Shown here in pieces: positions 19,245 to 29,141 of a stretch of DNA of 64,000 nucleotides; position 1 is the stretch's first letter, and every line of letters starts with the position of its first letter. The notes below the pieces were generated by a model. It was not told the DNA's origin. It ran no database searches and saw only the letters and a program-made list of their open reading frames with translations. This DNA comes from Leeuwenhoekiella aestuarii (GTDB lineage: Bacteria; Bacteroidota; Bacteroidia; Flavobacteriales; Flavobacteriaceae). Both the position numbers and the translations under genes were made by a program. The stretch is taken from NCBI RefSeq assembly GCF_004104055.1, contig NZ_QOVJ01000001.1, positions 248,001 through 312,000 on the forward strand. The letters run 5' to 3'.

Positions 19245-19272
19245 TTTTTTATTACTATCAGGAATTAGAATC

Positions 19273-22086
19273 TTATTTCAATTTCTTCTTAACAGCTACT
19301 TCATGATATGATTCTACGATATCACCCTCTCGTATATCATTGTAATTTTTGATTTGCATACCACAATCATAACCTTTAGCAACTTCGCGCACATCATCTT
19401 TAAAGCGCTTAAGAGATGCTAGCTCTCCGGTATAAACCACCACTCCATCTCTAATTAAACGAACTCCATTATTACGGAATATCTTACCAGAAGTAACCAT
19501 ACAACCAGCGATTGTACCAATTTTAGAGATCTTGAATGTTTCTCTAATTTCAGCATTACCCGTAATTTCCTCTTTCATCACTGGAGAAAGCATACCCTCC
19601 ATCGCATCTTTAAGATCATTAATCGCATCGTAAATAATAGAATAAGTACGGATGTCGATTTCTTCTTTATCAGCAACCTGCCTTGCGTTACCCGCAGGAC
19701 GTACGTTAAACCCGATAATAATCGCATCTGATGCCGAAGCAAGCAGCACATCACTTTCTGTGATTGCACCAACTCCTTTATGTATGATATTTACAACAAT
19801 CTCTTCAGTAGACAATTTACCAAAACTATCTGTCAAGGCCTCTACAGAACCATCAACGTCACCTTTCAAGATAATATTAAGTTCCTTAAAGTCACCAAGC
19901 GCGATACGTCTACCAATCTCATCAAGCGTAATATGCTTCTGAGTTCTAACAGATTGCTCACGCTGCAGCTGCGTACGTTTATTTGCAATGTCTTTAGCCT
20001 CACGCTCATCTAACATCACATTAAACTTATCACCCGCCTGAGGAGCACCGTCGAGACCTAAAATTGAAACTGGAGTCGAAGGACCCGCTTCTTTAATTTC
20101 CTTCCCGCGCTCATCGTGCATTGCTTTTACCTTACCACTATTTGTTCCGGCAAGAACATAATCTCCGATTCTTAGCGTACCACCTTCAACTAATATCGTA
20201 GATACATATCCACGACCTTTATCCAAGAAAGCTTCAACTACAGTACCGTTAGCACGTTTATCAGGATTTGCCTTAAGCTCTAATATTTCTGCTTCAAGCA
20301 ATACTTTTTCTAATAATTCAGGAACACCAATTCCTGTTTTTGCTGAAATATCATGAGATTGTATTTTACCACCCCAATCTTCAACTAGTAAGTTCATACC
20401 TGCCAGCTGCTCTTTTATCTTTTCAGGATTTGCCGTTGGCTTATCTACTTTGTTTATCGCAAAAACAATAGGCACCCCAGCGGCTTGAGCATGAGATATC
20501 GCTTCTTTAGTTTGCGGCATCACATCATCATCTGCTGCGATTACAATAATCGCAATATCTGTAACCTGAGCACCACGCGCACGCATCGCCGTGAAGGCCT
20601 CGTGACCCGGAGTATCTAAAAATGCAATTTTCTGACCGTCTTTTAAAGTAACACCATACGCACCTATGTGCTGTGTTATCCCACCACTTTCACCGGCAAT
20701 AACATTTTCTTCACGTATATAATCCAGAAGTGAAGTTTTACCGTGGTCAACGTGACCCATTACCGTAACAATAGGAGCTCTTGCTTTAAGATCTTCTTCC
20801 GCATCTTCTTCTACAGCCACAGATTCCTCTATATCAGCATTCACAAAGTCTACCTCGTAACCAAATTCGTCTGCAACAATTGAAAGTGTTTCTGCATCGA
20901 GACGTTGATTCATCGTCACCATCATACCCAGTGACATACACGCAGATATAATTTGAGTTACTGAAACATCCATCATCGTTGCAACTTCGCTTACCGTTAC
21001 AAACTCTGTTACCTTTAATACTTTATTATCTGCTTCTTGCTGAGCTTGCTCAGTCTCATTCTTCTGACGGTGCTGATCTCTTTTATCTCTACGATATTTT
21101 GCACCTTTACCCTTATTAGATTTACCTTGAAGTTTCTCAAGTGTTTCACGCACTTGTTTTTGCACTTCTTCTTCTGTAGGCTCTTCTTTAACAACAGGAG
21201 CATTTCTACGACTTCCGCCTCTTTGATTCCGCCCTCTATTATTGTTATTCCCTCCAGAACTAGGATTAGCACCAGGCGATTTGCTTATACGCTTACGCTT
21301 GCGCTTTTTATCATCTTTATTCGCAACAGGTTTTTTCTTTTTCTCTGGCTTTTTAAACTGAGAAAGATCAATCTTTTGACCTGTAAAATTCGGCCCGTCT
21401 AATTTCTTATAATCAGTTTTCAGAACATCATCACCCAATTTCGGCTCTTCTTCCGATTTAGCCTCAGAAGATTTCTCCTCTTTTTTTGCTTTAGGAGCTT
21501 CAACATTAGCAGCCGGCTTATCCTTTTGTTCTTGAGCAGGAGCTTTCTCAACTGATTTTACGTTAGAAACGGGCTTTTCTCCCACCTTCTCTGTCTCAGC
21601 AGTTTTTTCAGCCTTAACCTCTTTAACCTCTTCTTTTTCTTTTTTAACCTCTACAACAGGCTCCTCTTTTTTCACAGGAGTTTCCTCTACTTTTGGTTTT
21701 TCTACTTCAGGAGCTTTAGGTTTTCCAGATCTATCTAAATCAATTTTTCCAACCTGCTTCGGTCCCTGAAGGTTAGTCTTAGCACGTATAACCTCCTGCT
21801 GAGGCTCACGCTCCTGACGTTTTTCTTCAATCTCTTCTTCGCGAGCTTGGCGTATAGCTTCTTTCTCCTTCTGTTTCTCCTGAGCAACCTCTTTTGAGGC
21901 TACCTTTTTATTGGCATCAGTCTGAAATTGATCAGACAATACCCCGTAGATTTCGGCAGAGATTTTTGTGGTAGGACGTGCTTCTATATCATGCCCTTTT
22001 TCCTTAAGAAAATCAACAGCACGATCTAGTGAAATATTAAGTTCACGCAATACCTTATTTAACCTCATGTTCTTTACTTCTGCCAT
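19273..22086 (-). CDS. infB: Translation initiation factor IF-2
   Basis: The GTPase that brings initiator tRNA to the ribosome. The 937-residue protein has an N-terminal IF2N-like domain (residues 1-55), a long low-complexity charged region (about 60-350, rich in Lys, Glu and Pro, ending in a Gly/Asn/Arg-rich stretch), a second IF2N domain (about 360-415), and the GTPase domain with G1 GHVDHGKTS near residue 443, G3 DTPGHEAF and G4 NKVDKP. Domains II to IV follow. It ends the rimP-nusA-infB operon, 54 bases after nusA. Length and order are normal for Bacteroidota. It converges on the SPOR gene with a terminator between. Confidence 0.98.
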   Translation of the reverse strand: MAEVKNMRLNKVLRELNISLDRAVDFLKEKGHDIEARPTTKISAEIYGVLSDQFQTDANKKVASKEVAQEKQKEKEAIRQAREEEIEEKRQEREPQQEVIRAKTNLQGPKQVGKIDLDRSGKPKAPEVEKPKVEETPVKKEEPVVEVKKEKEEVKEVKAEKTAETEKVGEKPVSNVKSVEKAPAQEQKDKPAANVEAPKAKKEEKSSEAKSEEEPKLGDDVLKTDYKKLDGPNFTGQKIDLSQFKKPEKKKKPVANKDDKKRKRKRISKSPGANPSSGGNNNNRGRNQRGGSRRNAPVVKEEPTEEEVQKQVRETLEKLQGKSNKGKGAKYRRDKRDQHRQKNETEQAQQEADNKVLKVTEFVTVSEVATMMDVSVTQIISACMSLGMMVTMNQRLDAETLSIVADEFGYEVDFVNADIEESVAVEEDAEEDLKARAPIVTVMGHVDHGKTSLLDYIREENVIAGESGGITQHIGAYGVTLKDGQKIAFLDTPGHEAFTAMRARGAQVTDIAIIVIAADDDVMPQTKEAISHAQAAGVPIVFAINKVDKPTANPEKIKEQLAGMNLLVEDWGGKIQSHDISAKTGIGVPELLEKVLLEAEILELKANPDKRANGTVVEAFLDKGRGYVSTILVEGGTLRIGDYVLAGTNSGKVKAMHDERGKEIKEAGPSTPVSILGLDGAPQAGDKFNVMLDEREAKDIANKRTQLQREQSVRTQKHITLDEIGRRIALGDFKELNIILKGDVDGSVEALTDSFGKLSTEEIVVNIIHKGVGAITESDVLLASASDAIIIGFNVRPAGNARQVADKEEIDIRTYSIIYDAINDLKDAMEGMLSPVMKEEITGNAEIRETFKISKIGTIAGCMVTSGKIFRNNGVRLIRDGVVVYTGELASLKRFKDDVREVAKGYDCGMQIKNYNDIREGDIVESYHEVAVKKKLK

Positions 22087-22140
22087 AAAATGCTTTAATT
22101 CGCTATAAAATTAACCTAAAAAACCTGTACAGTCCTAGAA

Positions 22141-23370
22141 TTATTCAAACTCTTCACGAAGAATTCTCATTACATCGGCAATGGTTTCTTCTTCAAGGTC
22201 TGTTCTTCTAACCAGATCTTCTACGTCTTGTTCTAAAATACTTTTTGCGGTATCTAAACCTATTTTTGAAAATTCGGCAATTACCCAATCTTCTATTTCA
22301 TCAGAGAATTCAGAAAGCTCAACATCTTCCTCTACACCTTCTCTGTACACATCAATCTCATAACCTGTAAGCTGTCCAGCCAATCTGATGTTATGACCAC
22401 CACGTCCTATAGCTTTAGAGACCTCTTCAGGCTTTAACATTACCTCTGCAGTTTTATTCTCATCATTTATTTTTATAGATGTGATTTTTGCAGGACTCAA
22501 AGCTCTAGTTATATACAACTGTAAGTTATTAGTAAAATTGATTACATCAATGTTCTCATTACCTAACTCACGAACTATACCATGAATTCTTGAACCTTTC
22601 ATACCAACGCAAGCCCCTACAGGATCAATACGATCATCATAAGAGTCAACAGCAACTTTTGCCTTTTCTCCAGGTATACGAACTACTTTTTTAACTGTAA
22701 TTAAACCATCAAAAACCTCCGGAATTTCAGATTCAAATAATTTCTCTAAAAATAATGGTGAGGTACGAGACATAATAATTGCAGGCTTATTTCCTTTAAG
22801 CTCTACACTCTCTATTATACCACGTACATTTTCTCCTTTTCTAAAGAAATCTGATGGAATCTGCTTGTCTTTAGGCATGATGATCTCATTACCCTCATCA
22901 TCTAGCAAAATAATCGCACGATGTCTAATGTGATGCACTTCTGCATTGTAAAGCTCTCCTTCAAGATCTTTAAACTGCTTATAAATATTCGTATTATCGT
23001 GCTCGTGAATTTTACTAATTAAATTCTGACGTAAAGCCAATATAGAGCGACGCCCTAAGTCTATCAACTTAACTTCTTCAGAAACATCTTCCCCAACTTC
23101 AAAGTCAGGCTCTATTCTACGCGCCTCTTCAAGACTAATTTCTGAATTCTCATCTTCTACTTCCCCATCTGCAACAACAACACGATTACGCCAAATCTCT
23201 AAATCCCCCTTATCAGGGTTAATAATAATATCAAAATTATCATCACTTCCAAAACGTTTTTTCAACGTACTTCTAAAAACTTCCTCGAGTATTGCCATTA
23301 GCATTACTCTATCTATGAGTTTATCATCTTTAAACTCAGAAAATGATTCGATTAACGCAATATTTTCCAT
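22141..23370 (-). CDS. nusA: Transcription termination/antitermination factor NusA
   Basis: NusA binds RNA polymerase and nascent RNA and modulates pausing and termination. The 409-residue protein has the NusA N-terminal domain (residues 1-130), an S1 domain (about 135-200, with GENVRGIIESVE), KH1 with GACVGMKGSRI near residue 250 and KH2 with AIGRGGHNIRLA near residue 315, then a short C-terminal helical tail. It lacks the two acidic repeats found in the E. coli protein, as usual in Bacteroidota. It lies nine bases after rimP. A terminator-like hairpin in the operon leader makes NusA-dependent autoregulation plausible but unproven. Confidence 0.98.
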   Translation of the reverse strand: MENIALIESFSEFKDDKLIDRVMLMAILEEVFRSTLKKRFGSDDNFDIIINPDKGDLEIWRNRVVVADGEVEDENSEISLEEARRIEPDFEVGEDVSEEVKLIDLGRRSILALRQNLISKIHEHDNTNIYKQFKDLEGELYNAEVHHIRHRAIILLDDEGNEIIMPKDKQIPSDFFRKGENVRGIIESVELKGNKPAIIMSRTSPLFLEKLFESEIPEVFDGLITVKKVVRIPGEKAKVAVDSYDDRIDPVGACVGMKGSRIHGIVRELGNENIDVINFTNNLQLYITRALSPAKITSIKINDENKTAEVMLKPEEVSKAIGRGGHNIRLAGQLTGYEIDVYREGVEEDVELSEFSDEIEDWVIAEFSKIGLDTAKSILEQDVEDLVRRTDLEEETIADVMRILREEFE

Positions 23371-23379
23371 TGTGTGTAC

Positions 23380-23844
23380 TTAAAATTTTATCTTAACTTT
23401 TGCTTGCTTGATGGCATCGTATGCAACCACCTCTTCACGCTCTACAGTAACCTTACCCTTACCTACCTCTTTAGGAACGCGCTCTTTCCAAGCAAGTGTA
23501 ACAGTATCATCTGCAACATCAGTAAGTTGACCAGTTATTTTTGAGCCGTCTTGAAGTTTTACCTCAAGATCTCTACCTTCATTTTTCTTGTATTGTCTTT
23601 GATTTACCAAAGGCTCTGTAGCTCCCGCAGACATTACCTCCAGAGAAAAATCTTCTTCCTCTCTATCTAGGTTATGCTCTACCTTACGACTTACATTTAT
23701 GCAGTCTTGCACGGTCACACCTTCGTCACCATCAATAATAACAACAATCTCGTTATTACCTTTAATGGTCATATCTATCAAAAATAAAGAGTTATACTCT
23801 TCAAATGCCTCCTCTAAAAGAGCTTTTACGCGTTCCTTCAACAT
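23380..23844 (-). CDS. rimP: Ribosome maturation factor RimP
   Basis: RimP assists 30S subunit maturation. The 154-residue protein has the N-terminal domain motif FLIDMTIKGNNEIVVIIDGDEGV, the conserved ISRKVE-like segment (VSRKVEHNLD) and LEVMSAGATEPL, followed by the C-terminal SH3-like barrel. It is the first gene of rimP-nusA-infB. Its ATG is only 13 bases downstream of a strong GC-rich hairpin followed by five T residues, which may control entry into the whole operon. Confidence 0.95.
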   Translation of the reverse strand: MLKERVKALLEEAFEEYNSLFLIDMTIKGNNEIVVIIDGDEGVTVQDCINVSRKVEHNLDREEEDFSLEVMSAGATEPLVNQRQYKKNEGRDLEVKLQDGSKITGQLTDVADDTVTLAWKERVPKEVGKGKVTVEREEVVAYDAIKQAKVKIKF

Positions 23845-23857
23845 GTTCCTATAAAAA

Positions 23858-23880
23858 GAGGGGACTCAATGTGTCCCCTC
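23858..23880 (-). promoter_or_regulatory. Terminator-like attenuator hairpin in the rimP-nusA-infB leader
   Basis: GAGGGGAC pairs perfectly with GTCCCCTC around a seven-base loop, and the minus strand continues with TTTTT just before the rimP ATG. The upstream gene is divergent, so no other transcript needs a stop here. The shape is that of an intrinsic terminator placed in the leader of the operon that encodes NusA. Attenuation is inferred. Confidence 0.7.
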
Positions 23881-23905
23881 AATTAATTTTCTTAATTCAA
23901 CACTG

Positions 23906-23913
23906 CAAATATA
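23906..23913 (-). promoter_or_regulatory. Probable -7 promoter element of rimP-nusA-infB
   Basis: TATATTTG on the minus strand matches TAnnTTTG and would start transcription near 23900, about 20 bases ahead of the leader hairpin. No good -33 element is seen. Confidence 0.45.
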
Positions 23914-24012
23914 ATAATATTTATCAACATATAAAATAGAACAACCTCTCTATTAAATGCTTAACTTTAATAAGCCCATTTCAAACCATATCCCTTTTAA
24001 AAACAGTTTGTT

Positions 24013-24846
24013 ATGACAAAAAAATTACTAGCACCCACAGATTTTTCCAAGCAGGCCAATCAAGCCTTTGAAGTTGCATGACAGCTCTCTAAACGCTATA
24101 ACGCTCAATTACACCTGCTTCATTTAGTTGAATTTCCTCACACGATTTTAGAATCTGTTACTGGATCTCAAAATTTTGAACCACCAGAAGCCTTATTTTT
24201 CCTCAAGATGGCACAGAATAATTTTCAGGAATTAAAATCGCAAGCCTTTGCCACAGGTATTGAAATTATAGATGTGGTAAAATTTAACTCTATTCATCAA
24301 GGCATCTTAGACTACGCTAAAAAGGAATCTATAAATACAATCATTATGGGTTCTCACGGAACCAGTGGCTTTGAAGAACTTTTTATAGGTTCTAATACTG
24401 AAAAAATTGTTAGAAATGCATCTCTCCCTGTTTTAGTGATCAAAAAGCAACACACTGATTTTAAAGTAAAAACATTAGTATTTGCTACAGACCTTGAAGA
24501 TGATAATATAGAACCTATCAAAAAAGCTATTGAGTTTGCACAGACCGAAGACGCAAATCTTAAAGTGGTTTATATAAACACTCCTGACCGTTTTGAAACT
24601 ACTGAGAAAATCACGGAACTCTTCAAAAAATTCGCTTCAAAAATCAACAAAACGATTAATAACTTTGAAATCTACAACGATCTTAAAGTAGAACGAGGCA
24701 TCATGAATTATGCAAAAAATATAAATGCAGATCTAATAGCTATTGGCACTCATGGTAGAAAAGGTCTTGCTCATTTTTTTAACGAATCTTTAAGCGAAGA
24801 CCTCGTGAATCACGCAAAAAGACCAGTGCTAACATTTAGAATTTGA
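24013..24846 (+). pseudogene. Tandem universal stress protein (UspA) interrupted by an in-frame TGA at codon 23
   Basis: A complete two-domain UspA-type gene of 277 codons can be read in one frame from the ATG at 24013, except for a TGA at 24079-24081 (codon 23). Before it the reading begins MTKKLLAPTDFSKQA, a normal Usp start; after it the frame continues with QLSKRYNAQLHLLHLVE. The first domain has the nucleotide-loop motif MGSHGTSGFEELFIGSNTEKIV and the second IGTHGRKGLAHFFNESLSEDLV. A TGG-to-TGA change would explain the break. The only intact open frame starts at 24208 and lacks the first 65 residues, which contain the core strand and helix of domain 1. Either this is a recent pseudogene, a sequencing error, or reads through. 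Confidence 0.85.
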
Positions 24847-25045
24847 TCTTATTACAATCATCAAGAAAAGGTTAATAAATCTCTAAATAACATTCTTTTA
24901 GAATTTACCAATTAAAAATAAAAGTAGCTTCAAGTCATCAATTTAATTCAAGACTAAAAAAAAACGTGATTGTGAGCAAAAATTGAGCTCAACAAAAACA
25001 TCTTAATTGTTTAAATCTGATTATTGAGTAAATAAACAAGAAGCT

Positions 25046-25366
25046 ATGCAAACCGAAAGCCAAAACATTATCGCAGGACTATTTCAATTAATAGACCAAA
25101 ATTGCAAAGACAATTCTACTAGATCTAGAATTATTCAAAAAGCGATTTTAAAAAAATTCTTTAAAGCTTCTGAAGTATCAATTACTCAAACAGAAGACAT
25201 ATTTTATATCACAATGAAGCCCATACTATCTAGCGCACCAGAAGCTGAAGTAACTCTTGAAGTACCTCAAAAACAGATCGCTTCCTTTTTACAAAACTGC
25301 ATAAAAAACGACCCTAAAGGCTCCAGCTTTTATACAAACATGGCCTATTATCTGGCATCCCATTAA
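25046..25366 (+). CDS. Small hypothetical protein
   Basis: A 106-residue soluble protein I do not recognise. It has no signal peptide, membrane segment or known motif. The composition is mixed and lysine-rich in the middle (KAILKKFFK), with a predicted beta segment (DIFYITMKPIL) and one further segment VTLEVPQKQIASFLQNCIKN. It follows the broken Usp gene by 200 bases on the same strand and is followed by a strong terminator, so it is probably transcribed on its own. It is most likely real because it has a clear stop-terminator arrangement and normal codon use, but the function is unknown. Confidence 0.6.
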   Translation: MQTESQNIIAGLFQLIDQNCKDNSTRSRIIQKAILKKFFKASEVSITQTEDIFYITMKPILSSAPEAEVTLEVPQKQIASFLQNCIKNDPKGSSFYTNMAYYLASH

Positions 25367-25393
25367 AAAACCAAAAAAGACCTTCTAAATAAA

Positions 25394-25422
25394 AAACCCG
25401 TATCTCAGAAAGATACGGGTTT
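25394..25422. terminator. Bidirectional terminator between the 106-residue gene and tRNA-Gln
   Basis: A twelve-base perfect stem (AAACCCGTATCT with AGATACGGGTTT) around a five-base loop, with A and T runs on its sides. It serves the plus-strand gene ending at 25366 and the minus-strand tRNA ending at 25430. Confidence 0.9.
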
Positions 25423-25429
25423 TAACTTG

Positions 25430-25502
25430 TTGGCCTACTAGGGCTCGAACCTAGACTCTTCTGGACCAAAACCAGACGTGTTGCCAGTTACACCATAGGC
25501 CA
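25430..25502 (-). tRNA. tRNA-Gln (anticodon TTG)
   Basis: The minus strand folds as a standard 73-base tRNA. The acceptor stem pairs TGGCCTA with TAGGCCA and has a U1-A72 pair, as typical of tRNA-Gln. The anticodon stem-loop is CTGG-TTTTGGT-CCAG, giving anticodon TTG, and the T loop contains GGTTCGAGCCC. The 3' CCA is not encoded. A complete promoter lies upstream and a terminator downstream. Confidence 0.97.
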
Positions 25503-25553
25503 TTGACCTTTCCTTACAAATGGAAACATTCACCTGACTTGCGAATGCGGCTG

Positions 25554-25584
25554 CAAATTTAATACAAAGTTTTTGTTCAGCAAA
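25554..25584 (-). promoter_or_regulatory. Promoter of tRNA-Gln
   Basis: On the minus strand TTTG, 19 bases, then TAAATTTG: a full match to the Bacteroidetes consensus TTTG-N19-TAnnTTTG, about 50 bases before the tRNA. Confidence 0.8.
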
Positions 25585-25853
25585 TATTTTTTCAGGAAAA
25601 ATTTATCTGAAAAATAATTATCCAACCTAAGCGTTTAATAGCACGTAGAATCACGCTTAAAATCAATCAAAATCAAAACTTCAACACTTCAACGGTTTAG
25701 TTAGTCAATAAAACAGAATCCATTATCGTATTAATTCTTAAATTCGCCCGAATAGAAACCCAAGGTTCAACCTTAGGTTTTTGCGATTAAACCAATAGTT
25801 ATCGAGGCCACCCTCGAAGCGTTAAAACCTCATTTGTGAGTTAAATTTGCCTT
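25585..25853. other. Spacer upstream of the GT117 gene
   Basis: No gene is seen between the tRNA promoter and the GT117 start codon. It contains two small hairpins: AAACC-C-AAGG against CCTT-A-GGTTT at 25756-25780, followed by TT, and CGAGG/CCTCG at 25803-25816. A TAAATTTG at 25842-25849 matches the -7 consensus but is so close to the ATG that it would give an almost leaderless transcript. Confidence 0.5.
25842..25849 (+). promoter_or_regulatory. Candidate -7 element almost touching the GT117 start codon
   Basis: TAAATTTG matches TAnnTTTG; its last base is five bases before the ATG at 25854, so the transcript would start at or next to the start codon. No TTTG is found at -33. Confidence 0.35.
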
Positions 25854-28800
25854 ATGACAAACTTCAATTTCCCGAAGTATAATAAAATAGTAGGATGGTG
25901 TGCTTTTGCCATTGCACTCATCTCTTACAGTTTAACCGTGGAGCCTACCGCTAGTTTTTGGGATGCAGGAGAATATATTTCTACCTCATCTAAATTAGAA
26001 ATTGGTCACCCTCCAGGAGCGCCATTATACCAAATGCTGGGAGCTTTCTTCTCTATTTTTGCTCCAGACAGCACTTATGTGGCACTTTGCGTAAACTTTA
26101 TGTCATGTCTAGCTTCAGCATTTACCATTTTATTTATGTGCTGGTCTATATCTTTATTACTACGCAAATTACTTAAACGCAATAAAGAAGTAATAACCTC
26201 CTCTGATGAAATGGCAGTATTGGCAGCATCATTTATTGGCGCTACAGCTTTTGCATTCACAGATAGTTTTTGGTTTAATGCAGTAGAAGCAGAAGTGTAT
26301 GCCATGGCAATGTTTATGCTTTCGGCTTTATTTTATGTTGCTCTGCTTTGGGAACGCGATATGTTTAAACCTCGCGGAAACCGCTGGCTGATGCTTATCT
26401 GCTTCATTATCGGTCTATCTTTTGGGGTTCACTTTATGGCATTGCTTACTATTCCTGCAATTGGCTTTCTCTATTTCTTTAAAAACTACAAAAAGATTAC
26501 TATAAAAAATTTCATCATAGCAAATGTTATTGTTGTTGCTGTATTGATGTTCATTTTCAAATTCCTCTTACCTTACACACTAAGCTTTTTTGGTTACGCC
26601 GAAGTTTTCTTTGTCAACACATTTGGGCTTCCATTCAATAGCGGAACAATAATCGCAGGCCTTGTATTTATAGGTGTATTCTATTATTTGCTAAGCTTTA
26701 CCAGAAAGAAATCATACTACCAGTTAAACACCTTAATCCTATCAATCCTTTTTATATTTATTGGCTTTTCGAGTTGGATGATGCTTCCTATTCGAGCTAA
26801 TGCAGGGACGACCATTAACGAAAACAATCCGAATAACGCCCGCGAATTATTAGCCTATTACAACCGTGAGCAATACCCAGAAACACACTTGTTTTACGGA
26901 CCTCAGTTCACCGAAATCTTTGGAGGATTAGATGCTCAAAATCCCTACGTAGACGGGAAACCTAACTATGAGAAGGATGAGAAAAGTGGTAAATACATTA
27001 TTGTAAACGACTGGAAAAACTCCGTTCAAAATTCTGAAGATCGCCACAAAGTATTTTTACCCAGAATGTGGAGTACAGATCACATCGCAAATTACATGCA
27101 ATTTACCGGTCCGCTGGATTTTCAGGTAAAGCCAGAATATGCAGACAATCAAGAATTACAACAAGCTGTAGCACAATTTAAATCAGATTATGCACAAGGC
27201 AGAATAGACAACGAAGGTTTTCAGTCTTTTCTTATGCGCATCAGACAGTATGTAAATGTAAATCCACCTTCTTTTACAGACAACCTAGCATATATGTTCG
27301 ATTTTCAATTCGGCTATATGTACTGGCGTTATTTTATGTGGAATTTCACTGGGCGTCAAGATGATATTCAGGGTAAATATGACGACATCCATGGGAATTG
27401 GTTAAGCGGAATCCCATTTATTGATGACGCACGCTTGGGGCCACAAGAAAATCTTCCTACCGATGCATTAGATAACAAGGCCAGAAACACCTATTTCTTC
27501 CTACCGCTTATACTTGGGTTGTTAGGTTTGGTTTTTCAAGCCAGTAAAGACAAAAAGAGTTTTTGGGTATTGCTGGTACTTTTTCTTTTTACGGGTATCG
27601 CATTAAAGATCTACCTAAATGAACGCGCATTTGAACCACGCGAAAGAGATTATGCCCTTGTAGGTTCATTCTATGTATTTGCAATGTGGATAGGATTTGG
27701 AGTATATGCTTTGTATGATATGCTTAAAGAAAAACTCAGTTCTAAAGTTGTTTTACCTGTTGTTACTATAGTTTGTTTATTAGCTGCACCGGTAATTCTG
27801 GCTGCTCAAAACTGGGATGATCACGATCGTTCTAACCGAAAGACTGCACTTGCGATGGCAAAAATGTATCTGGATAGTTGTGATGAAAATGCGATACTTT
27901 TTACCATAGGTGACAATGACACTTTTGCTTTGTGGTATGTTCAGGAGATTGAAGGCTACCGCCGTGATGTACGCATTGTAAATACCAGCTTATTTCAAAC
28001 TGCCTGGTATATAGATGACATGAAACGTAAGGCATATGAAAGCGCTCCTATACCTTCTCAACTTACCCACGACAAGTATGTAGCAGGTAACAGAGATGCG
28101 GTTTTTTATAATGAGTTACGTCCTAATGATACGCTAGATATCAAAACCTGGATGAACTGGATTGCCAGTGATGACCCAAGAACAATGGAAGAATTACAAA
28201 GTGGCAGCATGGTACACTCCTTCCCTACACAGCATATTAGTATTCCTGTAGATAAGCAAAGTGTTCTGGCTAATGGAATAGTACCTCAAAAGGATGCTGA
28301 CGAAATTGTACCTGAAATTGTAATCAACCTAAAAGAAAGTGTTATTTACAAAAACAGACTGCTTATGCTAGATGTTATTGCAAATAACAATTGGGAGCGT
28401 CCTATTTATTTTACAGGCGGAAGCTTTGGTGATGATGACTATCTGTGGATGAAAGACTACCTGCAACTTGATGGAGTTTGCTACAAGCTAGTACCTATTA
28501 AAACCCCTATAGATCCTAAGGCTCCTTACGACATGGGCCGAATAGATTCTGATAAATTTTATGATATTGCCACCAACTGGTATTGGGGCAACAGCGGTGA
28601 TCCTGACATTTATCATGATACCGAAACGCGCCGTAATGGAATCACCTATAGAGGAAACCTCGCACGTCTGACTGAAAAATTAATTCAGGAGCAAAAATTT
28701 GATAAAGCTAAAAACATTTTAGACCTGGCAATGGAAAAAATGCCAGTGGATATTTTTGAATATTATACGCTTCTAGAACCCTATATAAGTGGCTATTATG

Positions 28801-29141
28801 AAGTGGGCGAACAAGCAAAAGCCCGTAAATTATGGGACGATGTTGCAACTAAATACCAAGAAAAATTAAATTACTGGAGTACGTTAAGCCTGGAGAAACA
28901 ATACAAGTACGCTCAAGACATAATTACTGATATCGAACGCTACCGAAGCCTTGTTGATCTACTCATTATCAATCAAGATCAGGAGATCATACCTGAAAAA
29001 GCCAGAGAATTCAATTCGTACTTGCGCAAATTCAGTCAATTTTATGGTGAAGATGAGACCGAGCCAGAAACTGTTGAACCTACCGAGCAGACTTTAGACT
29101 CCTCAATTGCGATACCTGCCAGCTCAGACACCACAGAGTAA
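25854..29141 (+). CDS. DUF2723 / GT117-family membrane glycosyltransferase
   Basis: A 1095-residue membrane protein of the DUF2723 family, which is related to protein O-mannosyltransferases (GT-C fold, family GT117) and is almost confined to Bacteroidota. The N-terminal region has the family signature TASFWDAGEYI and EIGHPPGAPLYQM (residues 32-60), with the catalytic Asp/Glu in the first extracytoplasmic loop. About twelve hydrophobic segments follow, to residue 650. The C-terminal 430 residues are soluble and end in a TPR-like helical part and an acidic, threonine-rich tail. The likely job is transfer of a lipid-linked sugar to surface proteins, but acceptor and donor are not known. Its TAA overlaps the ATG of the next gene (TAATG). 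Confidence 0.9.
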   Translation: MTNFNFPKYNKIVGWCAFAIALISYSLTVEPTASFWDAGEYISTSSKLEIGHPPGAPLYQMLGAFFSIFAPDSTYVALCVNFMSCLASAFTILFMCWSISLLLRKLLKRNKEVITSSDEMAVLAASFIGATAFAFTDSFWFNAVEAEVYAMAMFMLSALFYVALLWERDMFKPRGNRWLMLICFIIGLSFGVHFMALLTIPAIGFLYFFKNYKKITIKNFIIANVIVVAVLMFIFKFLLPYTLSFFGYAEVFFVNTFGLPFNSGTIIAGLVFIGVFYYLLSFTRKKSYYQLNTLILSILFIFIGFSSWMMLPIRANAGTTINENNPNNARELLAYYNREQYPETHLFYGPQFTEIFGGLDAQNPYVDGKPNYEKDEKSGKYIIVNDWKNSVQNSEDRHKVFLPRMWSTDHIANYMQFTGPLDFQVKPEYADNQELQQAVAQFKSDYAQGRIDNEGFQSFLMRIRQYVNVNPPSFTDNLAYMFDFQFGYMYWRYFMWNFTGRQDDIQGKYDDIHGNWLSGIPFIDDARLGPQENLPTDALDNKARNTYFFLPLILGLLGLVFQASKDKKSFWVLLVLFLFTGIALKIYLNERAFEPRERDYALVGSFYVFAMWIGFGVYALYDMLKEKLSSKVVLPVVTIVCLLAAPVILAAQNWDDHDRSNRKTALAMAKMYLDSCDENAILFTIGDNDTFALWYVQEIEGYRRDVRIVNTSLFQTAWYIDDMKRKAYESAPIPSQLTHDKYVAGNRDAVFYNELRPNDTLDIKTWMNWIASDDPRTMEELQSGSMVHSFPTQHISIPVDKQSVLANGIVPQKDADEIVPEIVINLKESVIYKNRLLMLDVIANNNWERPIYFTGGSFGDDDYLWMKDYLQLDGVCYKLVPIKTPIDPKAPYDMGRIDSDKFYDIATNWYWGNSGDPDIYHDTETRRNGITYRGNLARLTEKLIQEQKFDKAKNILDLAMEKMPVDIFEYYTLLEPYISGYYEVGEQAKARKLWDDVATKYQEKLNYWSTLSLEKQYKYAQDIITDIERYRSLVDLLIINQDQEIIPEKAREFNSYLRKFSQFYGEDETEPETVEPTEQTLDSSIAIPASSDTTE

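Noticed and set aside
24079-24081. TGA in the Usp gene as selenocysteine or as a recoded tryptophan
   Set aside because: There is no redox motif around it, and TGA serves as a normal stop in neighbouring genes, so recoding is not supported.
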